Shown in pieces: positions 12,210 to 23,524 of a stretch of DNA of 64,000 nt. Position 1 is the stretch's first letter, and the number at the start of each line of letters is the position of its first letter. The translations under genes and the position numbers were made by a program. The notes beneath the pieces are model-generated. The model was not told where the DNA came from, searched no databases, and saw only the letters and a list, made by a program, of their open reading frames with translations. This stretch comes from Guyanagaster necrorhizus (taxonomy: Eukaryota > Basidiomycota > Agaricomycetes > Agaricales > Physalacriaceae), in assembly GCF_019112545.1 (NCBI RefSeq), contig NW_025064905.1, positions 496,784 to 560,783 of the forward strand. The letters are read 5' to 3'.

Positions 12210-12679
12210 TATTACAATCTTTTTTTATTTTTCCTTTCTTTTTATGGGATTGACTCCTATTTATGCTTAGTCAGAGCATCTAGACCAGCACTTAAGACTA
12301 TGAGATTGGCTTAGTCATCACAACAAGCCCAATCAGCTATTGTCTTTCAATGCAACAGAATTGCCTGATGACACATAATAACACTATTGTAGATGGTAGT
12401 GATGCTCAAGGACAACAAGCATAATTACCAGTGCAGATATAATAAATAAGAATATTTATAGTAGTACTACAACTTGTATATAAGTAGAACAGCTCTTGCT
12501 GAAATAACCTCAGCTTCAAGCTAAAGTTTATTCACACCTCTCTATTCTTGAGCTAGTTATAAAAGCCTTGTCACATCATGATCTATATTCACATTAAGTC
12601 AACTCTGACATTTTACTTAAAGTGCAAAGTGATATTGATTTATCATGTGTTTAGAATCACATGCAGCTTAAGTCTAACA
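12210..12679 (+). repeat. 5' LTR of the complete plus-strand Ty3 element
   Basis: It begins TATTACAATC (from TGTTATAATC) and ends GTCTAACA. A TATA box (tatataag, 12477-12484) lies 28 bp upstream of agcttcaagctaa (12512-12524), the segment complementary to the primer site just outside the LTR. The transcript is therefore predicted to start near 12505-12512 (inference). Confidence 0.85.
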
Positions 12680-12680
12680 A

Positions 12681-12693
12681 TTAGCTTGAAGCT
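12681..12693 (+). promoter_or_regulatory. Self-priming primer-binding site
   Basis: One base after the LTR end lies ttagcttgaagct. It is the exact reverse complement of agcttcaagctaa inside both LTRs (12512-12524 and 22026-22038), located just downstream of the TATA box. This matches Tf1-type self-priming, where the 5' end of the mRNA folds back to prime reverse transcription, rather than tRNA priming. Confidence 0.8.
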
Positions 12694-12736
12694 TCCTCTT
12701 CTCTTTCCTTATGCACTATAGTGTAGAGGAAACCAA

Positions 12737-15700
12737 ATGCCATTTATCAATGCATCAGACCTCAACTTTAATCATAAGTTCTTTGAACTCCTCATATCTA
12801 TCATTGGAATAACATTAGAATTATTGGTGATCATACAGCTGTATCATGGATGCCAATCAATCATAGTGTGAGCAGTTAGACACTATCATGAATTTCAGAA
12901 TGTCTAACACATCTTATAAAACATAACTCTGGATCTTCCACTCCATGACATTTCTGAATTCTGAAGAATATCCCACCAGCCCACAGAGCACCCCTTACCA
13001 GAAGCCAGATATAGCAGCATGCATATGAGAGATATTCAAGAAGAAGAAAGACACCAATACTCTCTTCAATGACCAAATAGCAGAAATCAGAATCCTTGTC
13101 TCACAGAATTCTGGAACCCATGGGTTCTGCCCCTCATCTCTAACCACAAAGATGAGGACCTCTCTTCAGACTTCTTTGAGAACTCACTATTCTCTGACCC
13201 TTCTACTGCCAGCAGAATTCCTGGGATTGTTAACTGCATCCAAAACTCCCTTGATGCTACTAGAATAGCTACAAGATCTAGAAGCATTTTGCTACATACA
13301 GGAAATTTCAATCACACATTCCTCTATGTGACTCTATTAGGAAGCCCCAGTCATTCCCACTACAGTGGCCATGGGATGGGCCAGCTATCAACTAAGTCAG
13401 CATATATCACAGCAGAAGACACTAGAGCTGAGATCATCCACTGCTTATTTCCAGACTGAGACCTTAATGTCTCTTTCAACTTTAATGACACATGGCAATA
13501 ATACTACTAACTATGAGATGAGTAAGCTTGAGAAGATATTGCAAAGCATACCTGAGCAGAGGCTCAGCAAGAGCATAAGGAGGCAGAGTACAACAGGCAG
13601 AGATACCAGCAGCAGTGAGAAGTAGAGATGGTCCAACTGGAGAGTGAATCTTCAGAGTGATATAGCCTCTGATCCAAGCTCTCAACCTCAGTCTTTAGAG
13701 AGTCCAGCATGACAGATGACAACTCTTAGGCAGGGCCCTACAGTCCTACTACCTCCAGTGAGATTAATAAAGGAGAAAACAGAGATAATGTCTCTTATTT
13801 CTCTTGATACACTATTAGCTCTGAAACTCTCGAATATCTCTCTTTCTGATATACCTCTAGTCTCAACACTCAGCAGGATAATGAGTCCATCCTCAACCAC
13901 TATGAGTTATAAGTATCTCTCAACATCTATATCCCCAAGCATGTCCTCTGAGGATTCCTCAGAAGCTGAGTCACTCAGCAGTTTCTTGATGAGAGGTTCT
14001 ATCAAAACTTCTGAATCTATAGCCAGAACTTGGAGGCAATGTGAGTGCATGGTGGCAACAGATATAATAGTGAGGTTGGAGCCAGTCTCTGAGCAGGCCT
14101 CTCTGCCACTTTTATTCCTCTCAGCTCTGAAGCTGAGTCCAGTATTCAGCTCCAGCAGCTCCCTCATGACAATCAAATCTTCCATAGAGAGCATCTTTGA
14201 CCAGCCTGTCACTTCCCTCCTTGAGAAAAGTGATGAAAACAACAGCAACAAGAGCAACAAAGAGATAAAGGACAGCAAAGAACCATATAAATTCATGGAT
14301 TATATCTAGGAAGACACAGATGAAGAAGCTCTGGAAGAAGAAATACAGAAAATAAGGGTAGGAGAGTATCAGGATCTGTACAAGACAAGGGTGACATTTT
14401 TATAGCATGATGCCAGATGGCTGGCATTGCAAACAGGACAATTGTATATTTATACAGAATCTAACAAATAATAGAATATTTTACAGCATGCTGCAACTAA
14501 GTACACTATTGACACTTATAACAGCAGACACCTAAAAGATCAGCTTCAAGAGCTACTAGCATACAAATTAAGGTTTAACATTCAGCCAATGCTTTGGTCA
14601 CCACCTGACACCCTGAAACAGGCTATCTATATGGCCTCATCCATCTGCAGTGGCCAAAGCAAATATTCCTACTTCACACCATCAATCCAGTCCTTGGCAA
14701 CTTGGCACTCCTGAATCTGACTACAGCTGATCACCCAATCAGTCAGATTTTGAAACTCTTGAATAAGACAGAGGAGCTATCTTCTTAGTGCTCAGCCACT
14801 ATCTGACAAAGCAATAGAGAGCAGCATTGGAAAGGAATCAGTCTATGATGATCTAGAAGCAATCTGATTGAGGTTCATCATACAAAATAAAGTGATTATG
14901 CAAAAAGAAGCCACACTCCACAGAAGTCCAGTCACCAATGACAGGTCTCTTCACTCATTTTCAGGACCACCTGTAGACTGGTGATGACTCTCTTTTAACA
15001 AGTGGCCCAATCTAATAGGCACACTCCCTGAGAATGCTGTAGTCCTGTAGTGCAAATCTGACCTACTACAAAAACTCTCCCCCTTCAAGAGGGTCTCTAA
15101 TGACATCAATTGATTTCTTATAGACTGTGAGCAGTATTTTGAAGTTTATATTGCCTACTTAGAAAACAATATGAATAAGATGGCTTTTGCTGCCTCTTAT
15201 CTTAAGGACAAGGTGAAAACCTACTGGATTCTAATATCCCCAAACTTCTACTCCATCATGTGACAATATTACCACTTCTTGTCTTAGCTGATATTCAAAC
15301 AAATGCTGAATGACAAGTTCATTAATCTGATGGTATAGGAGGTATACAAACAGAAGATCAAGGAGTGAAAGATGAGCAATAAGATGGTGAAGAGAATCTG
15401 AGTGTGTGCAAGGTGAAAACAGACACAGCAGAGTGCTATCCACTGATCACACTCACACTCACATACACACAAAACTCTTAGCTCATGAGAGGATTATAAT
15501 GTGATAAAAGTAGTAATCAACAAATATAATTGTCTTCTTCAATGAATCCACAGTGTGTGAACAGTAATAGCATGTGTATAACAGTCCTAGATCTCTTTAA
15601 GTCTCAAAGATTTTCATTTTATCAAAACAAGAGGTAGCAACAGGTGTTGCTGGGCCTCAAGGCAAAGGGTACTGCAGCTCAATACAATATGTCAAAACCC

Positions 15701-17847
15701 TCTCACAAAACCCTCAAAATATCCTAAGCACAGCTCAGATCACCTCAAAATCCCTAACACACACAATACATGACTTAAAACTTTACACTCTAAGCAAAAA
15801 CCAATCACAAACACATTCACAAGTGCCAAAGAGTACAGATCTCTGTTCATAAGTTTTCAAACTGATCATAGACCCACAGAATTCAAACTTATATGATCCA
15901 GAGACACAAAACAAAATAAAACACCATCTGACAGGCTAAAGGGTTTGAACCTCTGCCAACCTGTGGAAATAACCAAAAAGCATACACTAATCAAGCCAAA
16001 GGATTTGAACCTCTGCCACCTGTAGCACTGTGCATCACAAATACCTCAAAAATTCAAGATGATGTTCTTTAGACACTGCTCTCTTATTCTCAGGTTAAAG
16101 CACAATCCAAAATCTCTTATCAAACTGGGTTCAAGTCCTTTGCAAGCTTTGATGCCTCACTCAGTTCTCAAAGCTCTCTCAGTGATATTTAATAATGATT
16201 TTATTCTCTTGCCCAAAGTTACAAATACAAACCCAGAGCTAAAGTGCAAGGCTTTCTGTATCTAATACACCACAACTGTAGGAGTTGGAAAACTTGTATC
16301 CTACTCATACAATGCTGTATTTAAATACTCTACTGTGGTACTTACAAATACAATCCTACTATGGTATCTTCAAAGCATGGGACTTTGTGCTGGATTCTGC
16401 AGGTATTATTTGCATGCATATCACAGTTGCCATGCTTATTCTCTTCTGAGCTAAAACTGTCTACTGTTTTCTTGCTAGCTGATATCAGCTATCTGGCCTA
16501 GCCAGTTCTGCTCACTTTTTTATTTCTCCAGTGACACATTCCTGACAGTAGTAAACTGTTTCAGACCCTCAGGGTTATCTCTCATGTCTGGAGTCAGCCA
16601 CAATAGTTATGTTCTCTTTTTTAGTGTCTCAACATTCCATCTAGCTCACAAAATGCACCATTTCTAGCCTGACATGCACCAATTAACTCACTCAATATGG
16701 TATGTATCATATCTTGGTATGATGTGGAGTCTCTTGCTGTATTACACACACTAAAGCACTGTAAGTATGTGTGCAAGTCTCTGAGCAGTACATGTGCTAT
16801 TTATCTCTGAGGGTAGTATCCTTCTATTTATTTCTTTGTTGCCATCATTTTATTTTTCTGTTTAACATCCAGTTATTCAGATACCTTTCTTTGGGTCTCA
16901 GTTCTCTGTTCTAAGGCATGTCCCATCAGTGCATCAATGGCTGTGCATCTTTAATTAATGTGATTAGGATTGCCAATCATATTTTGATTATATTCTTTTT
17001 ATCTTTAGTATGCTCTCTTATAATGGTATTGGCATGTTTAGGGCCAAGTGCTAGGACCTCATATGCAGTCTAACCCCTTTGGTATTAGTCTGCTACTAGA
17101 CTATGCACTCTGCTCATTGTTACTTCAGTTTAGCCTTATGATGGCTAGGTTTCTATACACTCTTATTCTATTCTCTATTGCATACTTACTGGACTGAAAT
17201 GCCATCTATGTATTCTCAATTTTTGTAATTTTACATGCCTGAACATGGAGAGGGTATGTCAGCAGCAACCAATTACTTCAATGAATCAGAATGACTCGCA
17301 AAGCTTGCTGAGATCAGAGATGATACAGCAAATGATAGGAGGATAGTTGAGGCTCTCAAGAGAGGATCTCTGCTCTTGTACATTATAATGATTTCAGCCA
17401 TCAGAAAGTTCATTCCCATAGGCTATAATGAATGGAAAAAATAGATCATTGAAATGTACAAGGAGTGACAATGGCAGAAGGCAGAACAGTCCACCCTACA
17501 GGACTACCAGAAACTGAATCAACTATTAGGCTCTGGTTTCAAGAGCAACAATATGCCAAACACTGCTAAACCAGGATCATTGATGGCTAGTACACCTTCC
17601 TATAGAACCCAAAAACAGGAACCAGGACAATATACACAGGGGCAGAAAAGCCCATAGATATAGATTGACTAAAGAAGGAAGGCAAATGCTTCAATTGTGG
17701 TCAGAAGGGCTATATGTCAAAAGACTGCCCAAAGAAGAAATGTACCCAGAAAGATATCTGGGCCCAGATTGCTGAACTGCAAAAGAGGCAGAGAAACTTG
17801 GTGCCAAGATGAAAATTGAAGAAGTAAAAGACAGAGCTGACCAGTGA
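12737..17847 (+). pseudogene. Ty3 gag of the complete plus-strand element, split by family C
   Basis: This is the structural (capsid/nucleocapsid) gene. The frame starts at ATG 12737 (MPFINAS) after the leader. A Gln-rich region lies at about 13550-13620, the capsid-like Retrotrans_gag region at about 15090-15390, then a 1.84-kb insertion (about 15403-17243), then the rest of gag. The zinc knuckle at 17687-17728 reads CX2CX4YX4C, so its His has become Tyr. The gag stop TGA is at 17845-17847. Numerous stops break the frame. Confidence 0.8.
15403..17243 (+). repeat. Family C, LTR-like repeat, copy 1 (about 1.84 kb)
   Basis: This segment interrupts gag of the 12210-22193 element. It has no recognisable coding potential. 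It starts near TGTGTGCAAGG and ends near CCTGAACA (TG...CA). A second copy, on the minus strand and split by another element, covers about 58395-57934 and 50007-48885. Similarity runs the whole length, with matching ends. Features include a TATA-like tatttaaatac (about 16318) and a doubled motif tttgaacctctgcc (15944-15957 and 16004-16017) whose reverse complement resembles a Pol III B box. The most likely identity is a long solo LTR of an unidentified element, but a non-autonomous transposon is possible. Confidence 0.65.
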
Positions 17848-20800
17848 GCAATTCCACTGGGTCAGCCAAAGGACTTTATGGTGTGCAAACTATAGCTGCT
17901 GGACAGACTAATAGTACCTCTGTAGTTACTGCTATATCTAACTTATGTATGCATTCAAATATACCCAAATCAATCTCTATTTCACACACTAAAGAATCAC
18001 CTAAGAAAAAAACTCAAATGCCCACAGGCTGAACAGAGAGAGAGACTCCCACTAAATGGCTCAAGCCATTCAATACCAAATGGATCTGGAGGGCCATCAA
18101 GGAAGCCAGAATAGAGGAAGCCACAAAAACAGTACTCAAGAACTAGGTATATAAAACCCAAGCAGAGAAGGTCATCAACAAGATGATCAAAAAAATAAAG
18201 AAGGCTGAATGATGCTGAGCCTTGGAATGGCTCAATGAATTACATGGAACACAAAGATATGTCTGATGCACCAAGACCCAGAAATGAGACTTAACAATCA
18301 AAGCCCAGATCAAGATGCTCACCAACCAGTTAATGTATACAGTGGCTATATTGGTTGACAGCAGATGCATCAGCAGTTTGATCAATAATGCCTTCATCAA
18401 TAGGCACCAACTTCTCATCAGAGCCACTGCAGCTTCAATTTCAGTTTATAATTCTAATGGAATCAAGAATCAAGCCAGCTTAATAATAGAGTTCATCAAA
18501 CTACAACTCACCATCAGAGATCATTCTGAACAGATTGACTTAGCCATCACTAATCTCAGAACTAAGGAGGTATTCCTCAGACATGACTGGTTGATCCATT
18601 ATAACCCTCTGATCAACTGGAAAACTGGGAAGGTCATCTTTGCATGATGCAAATGTCAAAAGATTCTATTTAAATTACTAGACAAGGACTCTGATGACTA
18701 ATAGGATGAAGAGATGAAAGATGGAGAAACTATACTTGCTGTTGACATCCAACAGGCTCTACACATATAAGCCATGCACTATGCCAACAACCTAGCAGCA
18801 AAGACAGCTGAAGAAAAGAAGGAGAGAACATTTGAAGAAATGGTGCCTGAATGGGCTTGGAACTATGAGAACCTCTTCAAAAAAGAAAGCTTCGATGAGT
18901 TCCTAAAATCCAAGCCATAGAACCATGCCATTGAACTCATCCCCAATGCCAATGCCAACTTGGACTGCAAAATCTATCTACTAGAAAACAATGAGCAGCA
19001 GGAGCTTAATAAGTTTCCAGATGAAAATTTATCCAGCAGGAGAATCTGGCTATCTAAGTCACCTATAGCCTCTTCATCCTTCTTCATTAAAAAGAAGAAT
19101 GGAAAGCTTTGACCAGTCCAAGGCTATCAAAAGCTAAACAAAATGACCATCAAGAATTGCTATCCTCTCTCACTGATCTCAGAGTTAATGAATAAGCTCT
19201 GAGGTACCAAGTACTACATAAAGCTGGATATCCAAGAGGGGTATAACAATGTCTGCATCAAAGAAGGAGATGAATGAAAGGCCACCTTCTGGATAAATCA
19301 CAGACTATTCAAACCCACTGTTATGTTCTTCAGGCTTACAAATTTGCCAGCTATTTTTCAGTGGATAATGAATGACATCTTCAAAGGCCTCATTGCCACT
19401 GGAAAAGTAACTATCTACCTTGATAACATCCTCATCATATCAAAAACCAAAGAAGAACATCAAGAACTGGTATGAAAGGTCTTAGCTCTAATGAGGAAGC
19501 ATAAGCTTTTTTTCAAAGTGGAGAAGTGTGAGTTTGAGATACTTGAAATAGAGTACCTGAGAGTTATTATCAGCAAAGAGAGCATTCACATGGACTCTGT
19601 CAAGGTAGCCAGAGTGGTCAAATAGCTAATATTGACAAAGAAAAAGAAGTTACAATCCTTTCTAAGATTTATGAACTTCTATTGCTGGTTCATATGGGAC
19701 TACAGTAAGATTGTATGCCCAATGATGCAACTGACTGGAAACACCTCCTGGACATGAGGACCATCACAGCAAGTGGCCTTTGATGATCTGAAACAATGAC
19801 TAGCAAAGAATGTAGTCCTAGCCATTCTGACTCAGGACAGCAAGTTCTGAGTAGAGGCTGACTCAAGTGAAGAAGTGATTGAAGCAGTTCTGTCTCAGGA
19901 ACAGGAAGGGAAATGATGACCAGTAGTCTTCCTATCTAAAGCTCTCACAATAACCAAGCACAACTATAAGATCTACAACAAGGAGTTACTCACTATAATA
20001 CTCACACTAGAAGAATGGTGGCATTATCTCATTGGGGCCACAGAAACTGAACTGATGACAGGCCCAGTGAGTTACTAAGCTGAGCTAATACCTCTACACT
20101 CTACACTACAAGACAGAGACTATGAACAAGAAAGCCAATCTTCTCAGCAGACATACTGATCATGATTAAGGAGGACATGACAATGAAGAGGTCACATTAT
20201 TAAAGCCTGAACACTTCTGAACAATGATAATGCCAATGGAAGAAGAGATTCATAAGCAGATCAAAAGTGTCACTAGGGATATGAGCAAATAGAATCAATG
20301 CATAGCTCTATTCCTAAATCACAAATGAGAAATAATAAAGGAGAAGAGATTAATCCACTATGATGGGTGGATCTACATTCCTCATGATCAAAGGCTACAA
20401 GATGAAATTATTGCCACATGCTATGACTATGCCACAAAGGATCATCCAAGGATCACAAAAACTAAAGAGTTAGTACTTCACAAATACTGGTGGCCAAAAA
20501 TGGGACAGAACATCAAACACTATGTTAAAGCATGCAAGACCTGCCAGTGAGGAAAGCCCTCAATCCAGACATAGATAGTGCCACTCTATCCAAATGAGGT
20601 GCCCCAATCTCCATAGACTCACATTTCAGTAGACATGATCACCAGACTCCCAGAATGTAATGGATATGACACAATCATCATCATTGTGGACAGATTCTCT
20701 AAAACAATTGTCTCAATCATCTGCTTCACTGAACTAACATTCAAAGGATGGGTGAAAATTCTCCAAGATGAGATCTACACCAAATATAGTATGCTATAAT

Positions 20801-21706
20801 CTGTTATCTCAGATCAAGGATCACAATTTATATACAAATTCTTGAATGATCTCTACAGACTCCTTAACATTTGATGAAATGCTTCTATGGTATACCATCT
20901 GCAAACCAATGGTCAAACAGAAAGAGCCAATCAGGAGATTGAAAAATATCTCTGCCTTTTTATGAACTATTGACAAGACAACTGGATGGAATGGCTTGCC
21001 CTGGCAGTGTTCTAACATAATAACCATATTTATTTGGTGACAGAGAAATCACTGTTCTTTGTAAATTATAAGTGCCACCCTAATGTTATACAAATGACAT
21101 GCTCCAACACTATGACTCCCACTTCTGTAGACTTTGCTACTACTATAGCAAAAATATACAGCAAAATCCATACAGCACTTGAGAAAGTAGCATTGGTGAT
21201 AAAGAAGCAGTATGATGCACAGTGACAGCCTGCACATGTCTATGCAATAAACAACAAGATCTGGTTGAACACAATCAACCTTTATCTCTTTCAGCCCAAA
21301 CAAAAACTGTCTGATAAATGAACTGAGCCATTTCCAATACTAGCCCAAATCAGCACCTCCATATACTATCTTCACCTATCAGCTCATTGGAAGATTTATG
21401 ATGTGTTCAATGAAATACTTCTCACACCATACATTGCACTGGTGTTTCTCAATCAGGAATGACCATCATCCTCACTTTTGGACCTTGTTGACAAGGAAGA
21501 ATATTATGAAATAGAATAAGTCTTTGATCATAAGCTGTGAAAGATCAAGGCAAAGAGTGGTGGTATGACAACTACAACCAATTATCTGATCAGTTGAAAG
21601 AGCTATAGCCTAGAATCAAACCAATAGGTTAACAAAAAATGAATGGATGCAGCTGATACTATATATGACTATAAATTATCTCTAAATTAAGCCATCAGGA
21701 TAATGA
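17844..21706 (+). pseudogene. Ty3 pol of the complete plus-strand element
   Basis: Pol overlaps the gag stop in the -1 frame (gtg at 17844-17846 overlaps tga at 17845-17847). Domains in order are protease (about 18330-18400, VDSRC, so Gly of DSG is Arg), reverse transcriptase (about 18990-19700, catalytic YLDD changed to YLDN near 19414), RNase H (about 19850-20050, partly deleted), integrase zinc region (about 20400-20560), integrase core (about 20620-21010, with VDMIT, ISDQG and TERANQE retaining the DDE triad) and chromodomain (about 21490-21640). The Asp-to-Asn change in RT alone would abolish polymerase activity. Stops are numerous. Confidence 0.85.
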
Positions 21707-21723
21707 TCTTAAGGAGAGGATAA
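21707..21723 (+). promoter_or_regulatory. Polypurine tract before the 3' LTR
   Basis: The run ttaaggagaggataa directly precedes the LTR start TGTTATAATC at 21724. It is the plus-strand primer site of the retrotransposon. The same purine tract occurs before the LTRs at 4418 and, inverted, next to 50493. Confidence 0.7.
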
Positions 21724-22193
21724 TGTTATAATCTTTTCCTATTTTTCCTTTCTTCTCATAGGATTGACCTTTATTTATGCTTAGTCAGAGTACCTAGACC
21801 AGCACTTAAGACCATGGGATTAGCTTGGTCATCACAACAAGCCCAATCAGCCATTGTCTTTCAATGTAACAGCATTGCTCAATGATGCACAATAACACTA
21901 TTGTAGATGGTGGTGGTGCTCAAGGATAATAAGCATAATTACCAGTGCAGACATAATAAGGAAGAATATTTATAGTAGTATTACGACTTATATATAAGTA
22001 GAACAGCTCTCACTGGAATAACCTCAGCTTCAAGCTAAAGTTTATTCACACCACTCTATTCTTGAGCTGGTTTTAAAAGTCTTGTTATATCATGATCTAT
22101 ATTCATATTAAGTGGACTCTGACATTTCACTCAAAGTGCAAAGTGACATTGGTTTATCACATATTTAGGATCACATGCAGCTTGGGTCTAACA
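21724..22193 (+). repeat. 3' LTR of the complete plus-strand Ty3 element
   Basis: It is 470 bp, beginning TGTTATAATC and ending GTCTAACA, the same length as its 5' partner. The TATA box is at 21991-21998 and the self-priming segment agcttcaagctaa at 22026-22038 is preserved exactly. Confidence 0.9.
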
Positions 22194-23310
22194 AGATGCT
22201 GACTTTTGCCAGGATAAGAAATAGACCAGTTCATTTGTCAGCCAACTTTCTTTTAGGACATGGCAGATGGAGGTTTGTTGTGTCTAGCCATATCTTATTG
22301 TTGATAGCATATGTGTGTGGTTCACAGCAATGCTTATTATAGTGGGTCTTCATAGTGGCAGCAGCCTTTTCAAGGGTGGTCTATGTTTTGAGGTGGATTT
22401 TTGCTATTTTAGCAGTGAAATCCAAAGAGGTGAGTGTGGCTGTGTGAGATCTCATGATGATGGCAACTGAGATGTCATCTGTAGTTAATAAAGAAGGGAG
22501 TTCTCTCTGTAGCTGAATGGATGTGGTTATTATGCTGGAAGCTCATAAGAGCAAGCCATTCTGTCCAGTCATTCTGTTTATAATTGATGAACATGCATAA
22601 GTACTTCTTGATCTTCTGGTTGGTGTGTTCTGTCTGTCCATCAGTTTGTGGGTGGTAGGTGGTGGAGGTATTACTCTGAATCCCAAAGAGTCAGTATAGA
22701 TCATTGAGGAATTTAAAGATGAACTGTGATCCTCAGTCAGAGATGACAATCTGCAGCATACTGTATTTAGAATAGACTTCATCTCTGAGGATCTTGGTCT
22801 ATCCATCTGATGATAGTTCAGTAGTGCAGGCAATTAGAATGATCATTTTCAAGAAGTGATTGACTATGACAATAATCACATCAAAGCCATTGCAGTCTGG
22901 TAATCCAGTGATTATATCAATGGAGATATGTGTCTAGAGGGTTGTAGGGACTTCATTTGGATGAAGTGGTGCCAGTTTAGCTCTTGTTGATGATTTGGTC
23001 CTCTGGCAGATTTCACATCTCTTTACATACTTGTTGACATCCTATCCTAGCTTCAGCCACCAATATTCTCTTAGTATCAACTCCTTTATTTTTAAGATTC
23101 CTGAATGATCAGCTGTGGCATAGTCATATGACATGGCAATGATTTCCTCTTGTAGTGCTGGCTGCTAGAGGATATAGATATGCCCATCATAGTAGAGTAG
23201 GTCATTATATTTTATAATGCCCCTCTCATGATTTAATGACATTGTAATGCCTTGGTCCCATAGATCTGGCTGTCATATTGTGCTGCATATTCTGGTATAG
23301 ATTTCTGTTA
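22194..23310 (-). pseudogene. Ty3 integrase, minus strand, continuation of the 11392-12209 element
   Basis: The sequence encodes integrase C-terminal, core and zinc regions on the minus strand. It picks up where 12209 stops, once the inserted element and its target duplication are removed. A stretch at 22543-22833 keeps recognisable core sequence around the catalytic Glu. At about 23310 it ends abruptly against an LTR-type fragment. Confidence 0.75.
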
Positions 23311-23312
23311 TG

Positions 23313-23524
23313 ATTTTTCCACTTTTCTTCTCATTCTCACAGTATTAACCCCTATTTATGCTTAATCAGAGCATCTATATCAGCACTTAAGACTATGAGA
23401 CAATCTTGGTCAGCACAATCAACCATTGTCTCTCAACTCATAGTGACACCCTGACAACAGCACAATAAGCCTTTTCTAGATAACATTGACTCACCAGAAC
23501 AATGAGTACCATAGCACTGGTGTG
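23313..23524 (+). repeat. Ty3 LTR fragment, plus orientation
   Basis: It begins TGTTATGATTTTTCC and follows the family LTR for about 210 bp (ctatttatgcttaatcagag is the conserved part). It then passes into the unrelated family D repeat. Confidence 0.6.

Larger units (their letters stand above)
12205..22198 (+). mobile_element. Structurally complete Ty3/chromovirus element with two 470-bp LTRs
   Basis: Both LTRs are recognisable (12210-12679 and 21724-22193) and are the same length. The flanking pentamers are AGATA (12205-12209) and AGATG (22194-22198), a target-site duplication that has since diverged by one transition. Between them are a self-complementary primer site, gag, pol and a polypurine tract. 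The element inserted into a minus-strand Ty3 relative (11392-12209 plus 22194-23310). It was later interrupted by the family C repeat at about 15403-17243. Frames are broken, so it is inactive. Confidence 0.85.

Noticed and set aside
12681..12693. Primer site as the complement of a host tRNA 3' end
   Set aside because: The sequence does not end in the expected TGG complement of CCA, and it pairs perfectly with the element's own LTR instead.
13716..14309. A 197-codon plus-strand frame and an overlapping 129-codon minus-strand frame
   Set aside because: Both lie inside Ty3 gag in other frames than the gag reading. They are low-complexity Ser/Leu shadows without any motif.
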